Source: Dechloromonas sp.
Lineage (GTDB): Bacteria; Pseudomonadota; Gammaproteobacteria; Burkholderiales; Rhodocyclaceae
NCBI GenBank assembly: GCA_017302355.1
Contig: JAFLDQ010000004.1
Coordinates: 1 to 50,719 of the forward strand
DNA: 50,719 nucleotides
Direction of reading: 5' to 3'
The position numbers were made by a program, and so were the translations under genes. Positions 44,413-50,719 of the stretch are shown here, in pieces. Position 1 is the stretch's first letter; each line of letters starts with the position of its first letter. Below the pieces are notes generated by a model, which saw nothing but the letters and a program-made list of their open reading frames with translations, did no database searches and had not been told where the DNA came from.

Positions 44413-45939
44413 TCAATCGTCCTGTGGGTCTTGCGGTGGTGCGACGGGTTGCGTGCCCACCGCTGCAATCGGTTGTTTGTCGTGACGCGGGTCAGAGTCG
44501 AACACCAGCCCGAGTTCGTCCGCTCGTTGGTTGTCGGCAGCGATTTCGCGGTCGATGTCCTCGGCGTCGTAGCCGAAGGCCGAGATGGCTTCCGAGCGCG
44601 ACAGCAGTCCTGCGCGAATGGCCGTGAGCATCGCGTCGAATTCCTTCTTCGGATCGACCCACTGCCAGCCCTGCGGAATCCAGCGTGCCGACAGGTAGTT
44701 GCGCTTGTTCTGGTTGAACTGCGGCAGTGCCAGCGCGCCTTCCAGCGCGGCCTGTTCCATCCACGCACGCCAGATCGGGCGGCACAGTTGGTGCACGATC
44801 ACGTTGTGCTGGATGGCTTCGCAGCGGCGACGAAACTCCAGCAGCCCCGCACGGATCGACGAGTAGTTCACCTGCGTCAGATCGCCGGTGAGCATCTCGT
44901 AGGTGATGCCCATCGCAGCAGCCACGGCGCGAAACTGCATCCGCAGGAATTCGGCGTAGCTCGCACCGACGTCGGCGGGCTGGCTGAATTTCACATCCTC
45001 GCCCGGCTCCAGAATCTGCATCGTGCCGGGTTCCAGTCCCGCCATTGCCGCGCCATTGGCGTCCGGCACCCCTTCGCCCATCAGGTTGTCCTCGGGCGAA
45101 AGGCGCGTGATGAAGCCCGCAAACATCGCGGCGGTCTTTTTGCGCACCAGCTCGGCATCGTCGTACTGGTCGAGTTCGTTGAGTTTGACCAGTGCGCGCG
45201 CCAGCCACGGTTCACCCCGGATCTGGCCGGGACGCAGCGGGCGGAACAGATGGACGATCTCGCTGGCCGGAACCCGCACGGTGTCGAGGCCGCCGAACCA
45301 GCCGCCGGTGCCGGACATTGGGGCCAGAGGTGACGAAAGTGCGCCATCACCAGGATGCGAGCGGTACAGGTGGTAGGCCGCGCGCCGCCCAAGCCGGTCG
45401 AACTCGATGCCCGCGCGGATCACGTTGCCCGACGGCAGCTCCTGATTGAGCGTGGTCGGCAGGTGCTCCGGTTCGAGCAACTGCAATTGCAGCCCGACCG
45501 GCAGGCCGTCCTCGGGGCGGCGGTAGCGCAGGCGCACCAGACACTCGCCGCCTTCCAGCATCGCCCGGCAGGCCAGCGCCTACAGTCCATAGAAGTCGGT
45601 CAGGCCCGCCGCATCGGTTTCCTCGCACCAGTCCCACCACAGGCTGTGGATGGCCTCGCGCAGCGCGTTGTCGGCCACCATCGACTGCGGCTTGATGCCG
45701 GTGCCGATGGCATTCGACACGAAGGCCTCGACGCCTGCCGCCGCCCATGCATTGCGCCGTACCAGATCGCGGCTCTTGACCCGCAACTCGTGCTGGGTCG
45801 AAGCCAGCGCCGCCACTGCACCGGGGTTGCCGACCTGCCACGCCAGCGCGCGGCGACCACCGCCGATGCCGTCGTAAAACGGGGTACCTGCCAATAGACG
45901 CACGCCGACGCGGCGGCGCATCCGTTCAAACCACTGCAC
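44413..45939 (-). pseudogene. Portal protein (gpB-like) interrupted by one amber codon
   Basis: Read from GTG 45939, the lambda-type portal runs WFERMRRRVGVRLLAG, then LASTQHELRVKSRDLVRRNA, and reaches TDFYGL. An in-frame TAG follows at 45580-45582 (codon 120). The same frame then continues ALACRAMLEGGECLVRLRYR and on to the stop at 44413, with portal landmarks throughout (GYDAEDIDREIAADNQRADE near the end). In homologues the amber position is typically Gln (GLQALVARAMLEGGE), so a single CAG to TAG change explains it. Unless suppressed, the portal is truncated at about 119 residues and no head could package DNA. An ATG at 45561 lacks a clear ribosome site. Confidence 0.85.
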
Positions 45940-45941
45940 GT

Positions 45942-46163
45942 TCAGAACCCCTTGCCGGTGGTGACGCGGATCTGGCGCGGCGCACCCGGCCACAGACCCG
46001 TGGCGGCAGCCTGCTCGAACAGATCGCGCTTGACCGCCTCGATGGCGGCCATGAGTTCATCGACGCTGCGGTACTCGACCGTCTTGTCGCCGAAGGTGAC
46101 GCGCTTTTCGCCTTTGGCGAGCGCAGCTTCCAGCGCATCGAGGTGTGCTTGGGTGTAGGCCAT
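45942..46163 (-). CDS. Head-tail joining protein (gpW-like)
   Basis: 73 residues. The protein begins MAYTQAHLDALEAALAKGEK, then VTFGDKTVEYRSVDELMAAI, and ends PRQIRVTTGKGF. This is the compact gpW pattern: a helix, a beta hairpin and a second helix. It stabilises packaged DNA at the portal and prepares the head for the tail. It precedes the portal gene as in lambda and overlaps the fibre-like gene by one base. Confidence 0.88.
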   Translation of the reverse strand: MAYTQAHLDALEAALAKGEKRVTFGDKTVEYRSVDELMAAIEAVKRDLFEQAAATGLWPGAPRQIRVTTGKGF

Positions 46164-46555
46164 CAGTGGAATACCGTTACGTTGAGTTCATCGGCATCGG
46201 TCGCCGCCGTGGAGGATGCGCAGCTCACATCGAGGTGTTGGGCGGTTTGGGTGTCGCCGTTGGCGCGCACCAGTGCGATGCGCTGCAGGCCGAGGATGTT
46301 TGTGTTCTTGAGGGTGGACGCCACCCAGCAGTAGTTGGCATCTGACATCGCACTGGCGAAGGTCACGCGGTAGCGGCCCGTGGCCAGCCGGGTGACGCTG
46401 GCCACGTTGTAGGACGCCCGGATCACCACCTGATTGCTGACGTAACCGAAACACACCCACGCCTTGGCCACGCCGGGGTGGCTGGCGTCGATCTTGGTTT
46501 TGACCTCCAACCCAATGCGGCTGGCCAAGGCGGTGAGGCGGGTGGCGAGACTCAT
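46163..46555 (-). CDS. Fibre-like small protein 2 between terminase and gpW
   Basis: 130 residues. It begins MSLATRLTALASRIGLEVKT, the amphipathic start found in small tail-fibre proteins, then AWVCFGYVSNQVVIRASYNV and YRVTFASAMSDANYCWVAST, a beta-rich adhesin-like body. It ends TDADELNVTVFH. A tip-of-tail fibre in this location, away from the tail genes, is unusual. Its first 17 residues are similar to those of the preceding gene. Confidence 0.65.
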   Translation of the reverse strand: MSLATRLTALASRIGLEVKTKIDASHPGVAKAWVCFGYVSNQVVIRASYNVASVTRLATGRYRVTFASAMSDANYCWVASTLKNTNILGLQRIALVRANGDTQTAQHLDVSCASSTAATDADELNVTVFH

Positions 46556-47046
46556 CAGACCAGCGCGCCTTCGAACACGGCGACAAAATCGGTATCGGTG
46601 TCACCGACGGCACTGGTGGCCACCGCGCCGATGTTGCTGCGCGCCTGCGCCTGCTCGGGCGCGGTCAGCGTCTGCGCGGCATCGAAGCGCACGCGGTTGT
46701 TGACCGCCGCCAGCAAGGCATCCAGACCGCTGGTGCCGTTTTGCAGCAGCTGCTGGATTTCCACCAGGGTGTCGTAGGCGGCGTCCGCTCCGCCCAAGAT
46801 TTCCGCCTTGAGCGCATCGAGCAGCGTGACGATCTTGCTGGACGAATAGGTGCTGGTGGTGGCGACCTGCGCGTCGTCGATCACCGCCGAAGACACAACC
46901 GCCGCCTTCAGTTCGTTGATGGCGGCGACCAGACTGGATTTGTCGGTGGTGGTCAGGTTGGCGAGGTTGCCCGCCTTGGCGCGCACATCGTTGAACTCCT
47001 GCGCGACGCGGATGACCAGCGATTCGATACGGGTTGCCAGACTCAT
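46555..47046 (-). CDS. Fibre-like small protein 1 between terminase and gpW
   Basis: 163 residues. It starts MSLATRIESLVIRVAQEFND, then VRAKAGNLANLTTTDKSSLV, AAINELKAAVVSSAVIDDAQ and ILGGADAAYDTLVEIQQLLQ. The N-terminal coil and the 'LTTTDKSSLVAAINEL' module recur in phage tail-fibre proteins, where they seem to form trimeric stalks. It ends VFEGALV and overlaps the next gene by one base. The two genes together could form a fibre or a short capsid-associated appendage. Confidence 0.65.
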   Translation of the reverse strand: MSLATRIESLVIRVAQEFNDVRAKAGNLANLTTTDKSSLVAAINELKAAVVSSAVIDDAQVATTSTYSSSKIVTLLDALKAEILGGADAAYDTLVEIQQLLQNGTSGLDALLAAVNNRVRFDAAQTLTAPEQAQARSNIGAVATSAVGDTDTDFVAVFEGALV

Positions 47047-47057
47047 GCTTTTCTCCT

Positions 47058-49019
47058 TCAGGACAGCCAGCGGCTTTTGATGACGCGCCGACCGGTGTTG
47101 CGATTGCCAGAAACAGCGAGGCCACCGCTGGGGGTGGCCTCGTTGAGTTCGATGTCGCGCAATGGCGGTGGCTCGTCAGGTGGAGGAGCCACGCCCAGTT
47201 GCCGCTCCAGTTCGCGCCAGTGACGCTCCTCGAAGCGATCCAGTCCCGCCGCCGCCGCTGCAGCGCGGGCGTAGACGTAGCAGTCGAGCGCCTCGTTGCG
47301 CTCGCGCATCTTTTGCCATTCACGCACGGGAAAGCCATTGCGGTCGCGGCGGGTGATCAGTTGTTCGGCACACAGCTGCTGGATGAACTCGGCGTCGATC
47401 TTGGGCAGGTGGACGAAGCCAGCAGGGAACGTCGTGGTGACGCCGTCCTCGCTGACTACTGAACCCTTGCGCAGGTTGTTGTAAAGCTCCAGCTTGGCGA
47501 TGCCGACCGCGACCGTGAACACCTTGATGCCACGGCGCAGCTTCTTGCCGCCCTGCGAGACATCGATGGCCGTGGGCGTGCCGATCAGGGCCGCGCCGCG
47601 CGGCACACCCTTGACCGCCATCACGCGCGGATCGTGGCAGGCACGCACGAAGGCGTAGGCTTCCTGTGTGGCAAAGCCGGTGTCCAGCGCGAAGCGCGCC
47701 AGCGGCATCGCCGCGCCCGATGCGTGTGTCCACTGCTCGGCGAGCATCGCGGCCAAGGCTTTCCACACCGCGTCGCGGGCGGTGTCGCCCATCAGCACGC
47801 GGTGCTCGACCAGCCACGCTTCCTTGCCCCGACCGAAGGCCCAGACCGAGGCTTCGATGCGATCCTTCTGCACGTCCGCGCCACCGACCAGCAGCAGGCC
47901 ACCCAGCGGCACACCGCCGATGCGGTAGTCCTCACGGCGTTCGACCAGTCGCTGCCAGTCCGGCGTTTCGCCTTCCTCGACCCAGGTCTCGCCCAGCTCG
48001 GTGTTCTTGAAGGTCTTGATCGCTGCCGCCGAGCCGGATTCCTTGCTGACCGCCGCCTCCCACGCTGCGGCGATGTCGCGCCACGCGCGCCAGCCGACCG
48101 GCGAATACAGGCTCGACAGGTGAAAGCCCGTCGTCTTGCCTGCCTCGTCGACCGTCGCTCGCCACTCGCCGTGTTCGAGCATCCACGTCTTGTGGTGCTC
48201 GGCAATCGCGGTGTCGCAGGATTCGCAGATGTAGGCCGCCGTCTCAGGCAGCCCTTTGTCCCAGCGCAACTGCTCGAAGCGCAGCCACTGCCGGTGCGAA
48301 CAATGCGGGCACGGCACGAAGTAGCGACGCTGGTCGCTGGCCTCGTACTCGCGCTCAATGCTCGACGCGCCGGAGATGGTCGGCGTCGAGACGATGAAAA
48401 TCTTGCGCCGCGCAAAGGTGCGTGTGCGCGCTTCGGCCAGCGAGATCGCATCGCCTTCGCCCTCGACGTCCAGCGGATAGCCGTCGACCTCATCCAGAAA
48501 CAGATAGCGCACCGGCATTGAGCGCAAGCCCACGGCGCTGTTCGCGCCCGTCATCACCAGCACGCCTCCGCGAAACTCCTTGGCCAGAATCGTGTTGCCC
48601 GAATCCCGGCTACGCGCTGGCGCAATCAACTCTGCCAGCGCAGACGACTCCTCGATCAACGGGTCGATGCGCTGCTTGCTGTTGCGCTTGGCCATTTCCA
48701 CCGTCGGCCACACGGCCATCATCGGCCCCGGCGCGTGGTGGATGACGTAGCCAATCCAGTTCGATCCCATCTCGGTCGCGCCCAGCTGCGCGGCCTTCAT
48801 GAATACCACGCGCTCGATGGGTGACATCGGCGACAGACAATCCATGATCGCTTTCAGGTACGGCGTGCGGCTGGTGCGCCAGCGCCCCGGTTCGGCAGAC
48901 GCCTTGCTGGACAGCATCCGGTGCCGATCCGACCATTCGGACACGGTGAGCAACGGATCGGGCGTCAGCCCTTCGCGCCACGCGCGTTCGATCTCGGCAG
49001 CGCCTTCGTAATCCATCAT
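47058..49019 (-). CDS. Terminase large subunit (GpA family)
   Basis: 653 residues. The ATPase part shows VVFMKAAQLGATEMGSNWIG near 71-90, the GpA-type A motif, and YLFLDEVDGYPLDVEGEGDA near 176-195, the B motif. A zinc-like CPHCSHRQWLRFEQL section follows. The nuclease part contains LLVGGADVQKDRIEASVWAF and, near the end, REWQKMRERNEALDCYVYAR. GpA-type terminases cut concatemers at cos and pump DNA into the prohead. The gene overlaps nothing and is spaced 2 bases from the small subunit. All motifs look intact. Confidence 0.93.
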   Translation of the reverse strand: MMDYEGAAEIERAWREGLTPDPLLTVSEWSDRHRMLSSKASAEPGRWRTSRTPYLKAIMDCLSPMSPIERVVFMKAAQLGATEMGSNWIGYVIHHAPGPMMAVWPTVEMAKRNSKQRIDPLIEESSALAELIAPARSRDSGNTILAKEFRGGVLVMTGANSAVGLRSMPVRYLFLDEVDGYPLDVEGEGDAISLAEARTRTFARRKIFIVSTPTISGASSIEREYEASDQRRYFVPCPHCSHRQWLRFEQLRWDKGLPETAAYICESCDTAIAEHHKTWMLEHGEWRATVDEAGKTTGFHLSSLYSPVGWRAWRDIAAAWEAAVSKESGSAAAIKTFKNTELGETWVEEGETPDWQRLVERREDYRIGGVPLGGLLLVGGADVQKDRIEASVWAFGRGKEAWLVEHRVLMGDTARDAVWKALAAMLAEQWTHASGAAMPLARFALDTGFATQEAYAFVRACHDPRVMAVKGVPRGAALIGTPTAIDVSQGGKKLRRGIKVFTVAVGIAKLELYNNLRKGSVVSEDGVTTTFPAGFVHLPKIDAEFIQQLCAEQLITRRDRNGFPVREWQKMRERNEALDCYVYARAAAAAAGLDRFEERHWRELERQLGVAPPPDEPPPLRDIELNEATPSGGLAVSGNRNTGRRVIKSRWLS

Positions 49020-49021
49020 CG

Positions 49022-49594
49022 TCAGTCCACACGCGGGCCAATGTTGGCAACTAAGTCGCCCAGTTCGATCAGGTGCTCACGCACGGCCGCCTCCAGCGTG
49101 ATGTGCATCTGGTGCGCGTCGACGCCAAGCTGAGAAGCCATCTGCCCGGACACCCGCGCAGGCCAGTTCAGCCAGGCATCGCGCTCGATGCGCGCGAGCT
49201 TGAACACATGCGCCACGGCCTTGGCGCGGTCGACCAGTTCTTCCTTCTTCTCGGCCAGCTCCACCTGTTTGAGCTTGGCCTTGAGCACTTCGTTGACCGT
49301 GCGCGCCTGCAGCAGCGAGGTGCCGCCGGTCGACAACGGCGGCACACCGGCATCCGGCGTGTCGCGTGGCGGTGCTTTTGCTACTGGTTCGGCCCGCGCT
49401 TCCCGGACGCTGGCCGGTTCCGGCACGGCAGCCTTACGCTGTTGCAGGGTGTTCTGCGCCCACTGCGCGTCTGCCGCCTCTGGATCAATCGTGCCGTCGG
49501 TCAGCGGTGTGATCCGCCCGGTGTCGATGGCCTTTTTCACGGCCACGTGCGACACGCCACGGTGGCGCGCGTAGGCGCGAATCGAGAGTCCCAT
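49022..49594 (-). CDS. Terminase small subunit (Nu1-like)
   Basis: 190 residues from ATG 49594, which has AGAAGG 5 nt upstream. A TTG at 49609 adds five residues. The N-terminal HTH is MGLSIRAYARHRGVSHVAVK, then AIDTGRITPLTDGTIDPEAA, the layout of Nu1-type DNA-binding subunits. A Pro/Ala-rich linker and a helical tail follow (LLQARTVNEVLKAKLKQVEL, then WLNWPARVSGQMASQLGVD) that would touch the large subunit. It should bind cosB and start packaging. The gene is the first of the minus-strand block and diverges from the DUF6900-like gene. Confidence 0.85.
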   Translation of the reverse strand: MGLSIRAYARHRGVSHVAVKKAIDTGRITPLTDGTIDPEAADAQWAQNTLQQRKAAVPEPASVREARAEPVAKAPPRDTPDAGVPPLSTGGTSLLQARTVNEVLKAKLKQVELAEKKEELVDRAKAVAHVFKLARIERDAWLNWPARVSGQMASQLGVDAHQMHITLEAAVREHLIELGDLVANIGPRVD

Positions 49595-49704
49595 CGTCAC
49601 CTTCTTCAATCATTTGTTCGTCGTTTCCCTGCAATTCGCTTGGCTTCCATCGGCAACAGCGCGTTCATCACGTCACGCCAACCACACCCCGTAAGGAAGC
49701 CGCC

Positions 49705-49911
49705 ATGAGCCAGATCGACACCATCCTCACCCTGATTGCCCAGAAGCATCTGGGCATCGACACCCTGCAAACCCGCCACGCCGACAGCCTGGACTTCCAC
49801 GACACGGCGGTGTGGTGCATCCGGGATGCGCTGGAGGCGGCCTTCAAGGCAGGCATCGAAGTGGGCGTTGCGCTGCCCGCGCCCACGGAAGCAGAAATCG
49901 CCCGCGACTGA
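49705..49911 (+). CDS. Small DUF6900-like protein
   Basis: 68 residues. It begins MSQIDTILTLIAQKHLGIDT, then LQTRHADSLDFHDTAVWCIR and DALEAAFKAGIEVG, and ends PAPTEAEIARD. The pattern 'HLGI.TL..R..D.LDFHD.AVW.I..ALE.A..AG' is the DUF6900 hallmark. These are short proteins of unknown role on phage and plasmid DNA. AAGGA lies about 8 bases upstream in the shared leader. It diverges from the terminase genes. Confidence 0.8.
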   Translation: MSQIDTILTLIAQKHLGIDTLQTRHADSLDFHDTAVWCIRDALEAAFKAGIEVGVALPAPTEAEIARD

Positions 49912-49925
49912 TCGCAAACCCGCAA

Positions 49926-49948
49926 AGCCAAGCAAAAAGCGCTTGGCT
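49926..49948 (+). promoter_or_regulatory. Hairpin between the DUF6900-like and DUF3489 genes
   Basis: AGCCAAGC (49926-49933) pairs perfectly with GCTTGGCT (49941-49948) over a 7-nt A-rich loop, starting 15 bases after the first gene. No T-run follows, so it is not a classic terminator. The right arm is the first part of the duplicated leader. Confidence 0.5.
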
Positions 49949-50002
49949 CCAGTCCCGGACAGCGCGTTCATCACATCGTCATCCACCCCGAAGGAACAGC
50001 AA

Positions 50003-50545
50003 ATGACCACGGCCCAACTCACCCCGGCGCAGCACGCCATCCTCGCCAAAGCCATCAACGTCAGCGCAGGCAAGATCGACTGGTTCCCTGACAACATCAA
50101 AGGCGGCGCGCGCAAGAAGGTGCTCGACGGAATGTTCAACCGCGCCCTGATCACGCCCGACGGTGACGGTTGGCGCGTCGCCGCCGAGGGCTACGACGCC
50201 CTTGGGATGGCGCGCCCTGCGCCAACGTGCGCGCCACAGGGCGCAACCGCAGCCGAGGCCGACACCTTGATCAACGATCCCGAACTGGAGGCCGACGTGG
50301 CCGCCGCCGAGGCCTCGTGGGTCAAGGACACCAAACCGCGCACCCGCGAGAACAGCAAGCAGGCCGACGTGATCCGGATGCTGCAACGCCCCGAAGGCGC
50401 GACCATCAACCAGATCTGCACGGCCACCGGCTGGCAGGCGCACACGGTGCGCGGCACCTTTGCCGGAGCCTTCAAGAAAAAGCTCGGCCTGACCATCACC
50501 TCGGATAAGACCCAAGGCAGCGAGCGGGTCTACCGCATCGCCTGA
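50003..50545 (+). CDS. DUF3489-domain protein
   Basis: 180 residues from ATG 50003 with AAGGAACAG upstream. The N-terminal part (LTPAQHAILAKAINVSAGKI, then GGARKKVLDGMFNRALITPD) precedes a linker. The DUF3489 domain is at the end: RENSKQADVIRMLQRPEGAT, INQICTATGWQAHTVRGTFA, GAFKKKLGLTITSDKTQGSE. It is a winged-helix-like DNA-binding module. DUF3489 genes often accompany large serine recombinases, so this could be a recombination or transcription regulator of the element whose recombinase lies at 2619. It is the last gene before the right boundary region. Confidence 0.85.
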   Translation: MTTAQLTPAQHAILAKAINVSAGKIDWFPDNIKGGARKKVLDGMFNRALITPDGDGWRVAAEGYDALGMARPAPTCAPQGATAAEADTLINDPELEADVAAAEASWVKDTKPRTRENSKQADVIRMLQRPEGATINQICTATGWQAHTVRGTFAGAFKKKLGLTITSDKTQGSERVYRIA

Positions 50546-50594
50546 AAAAAGATGGCGAGAGAGGCCATGAATAGCTTCCTGAATCCGTGTTGAT

Positions 50595-50608
50595 TTGTCA
50601 TAGATCAA
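50595..50608. promoter_or_regulatory. Weak FNR/Dnr-like site
   Basis: TTGTCATAGATCAA, read on the other strand as TTGAT-CTAT-GACAA, has one perfect TTGAT half-site and a degenerate partner, against the FNR consensus TTGAT-N4-ATCAA. It lies about 60-70 bases before the last ATG, with AT-rich DNA (50621-50636) between. Two mismatches make this a tentative call. Confidence 0.2.
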
Positions 50609-50666
50609 GCGTAGTACGTTGATTATTTATAACAATACCGCATCCCAGTCCTTCACCCATTTGATC

Positions 50667-50719
50667 ATGGCCCGTTTCGAAGTCAAGCAATCCGCGAAGC
50701 TCAACCTGACCTCTTACTC
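50667..50719 (+). CDS. Partial CDS at the right edge, unrecognised
   Basis: From ATG 50667 an open frame reads MARFEVKQSAKLNLTSY and leaves the window. Too little is present for a name. A chance frame cannot be excluded. An AT-rich stretch and the weak FNR-like site lie upstream, so it may be the first host gene beyond the element. Confidence 0.25.
   Translation, partial: MARFEVKQSAKLNLTSY

Larger units (their letters stand above)
27280..49594 (-). mobile_element. Lambda-like siphophage late (packaging, head, tail, lysis) region
   Basis: About 22 kb of minus-strand genes in the order terminase, portal, protease, decoration, capsid, joining, tail tube, chaperone with frameshift, tape measure, tip, then lysis. 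This is the standard lambdoid late order. No repressor, Cro, replication or tyrosine integrase gene lies beside it. Apart from the portal amber codon, no other break is evident. Confidence 0.9.
49636..50002 (+). repeat. Duplicated leader upstream of two small genes
   Basis: Two copies, 49636-49704 and 49940-50002, each end at a start codon. Both have CGCTTGGCT at the beginning, a shared 16-nt core ACAGCGCGTTCATCAC (49655-49670; 49959-49974) and CACCCCGNAAGGA just before the ATG (first copy with an extra base). Spacing between elements is kept within a few bases. Duplicated expression signal or a shared regulator site is likely. Confidence 0.75.

Noticed and set aside
44412..44768. Longer protease start in frame upstream of 44411
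   Set aside because: The extra residues are Arg/Ser/Thr-rich and lie over the portal gene's end in another frame; the ATG at 44411 directly follows the portal stop.
49595..49704. cos site next to the small terminase gene
   Set aside because: A cos site is expected around here, but I could not recognise a nicking-site palindrome or a repeated cosB box; the only repeat is the leader shared with 49940-50002.
165..50669. Shared TGATCATGGC at the two edge genes as a possible att pair
   Set aside because: It is half palindromic, lies at the start codons of both genes and is in inverted orientation, so direct-repeat att sites are not supported.

Overview
The window is high-GC DNA with dense, tightly overlapping genes, of the kind found in Pseudomonadota. 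A beta- or gammaproteobacterial host (for example Burkholderiales or Rhodocyclales) is my best guess from composition and gene families. No rRNA, tRNA or housekeeping gene is present to fix it. Almost the whole window is accessory DNA: a mobile-element core, an anti-phage defence island and a phage morphogenesis block.

Left to right: a partial, unrecognised gene runs off the left edge (1-167, minus). An AbiE type IV toxin-antitoxin pair (474-1927) follows, preceded by an inverted-repeat operator. The element core (2014-7329) encodes a small zinc-ribbon protein, a large serine recombinase, two different ParB-like proteins and a DUF3987-like protein, coupled by short overlaps or gaps. It ends at five copies of a 9-bp iteron-like repeat (7339-7418). 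A defence operon (7542-24245) reads as BREX type 3: small HTH protein, BrxF, BrxC, PglXI, BrxHII, PglZ and a BrxA-like protein. Three further genes sit inside it: a Schlafen/AlbA-type ATP-binding protein, an Abi_C-like protein and a DUF1016 PD-(D/E)XK nuclease. Two more follow: an unknown membrane-anchored coiled-coil protein and a GmrSD-like DUF262/DUF1524 restriction enzyme (ends 27266).

From 27280 to 49594 every gene is on the minus strand and forms a lambda-like siphophage late region. In transcription order it has small and large terminase, two fibre-like proteins, gpW-like connector, portal, S49 protease with nested scaffold, decoration protein, capsid, head-tail and tail proteins, a frameshifted tail chaperone, tape measure, tail tip, a glycosyltransferase, and a lysis cassette with SAR endolysin and nested Rz/Rz1. 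The portal gene has one in-frame amber codon, so the phage is probably defective or depends on readthrough. No phage repressor, Cro, tyrosine integrase or replication gene accompanies the block.

At the right end two small plus-strand genes (DUF6900-like and DUF3489) share a duplicated leader. Beyond them a gene at the window edge lies behind a weak FNR-like site. DUF3489 genes are often neighbours of serine recombinases. Having one at the far right and the recombinase at the far left suggests, as inference, one composite element of about 48-50 kb that carries AbiE, BREX-3 and a packaging-competent-looking late region together.
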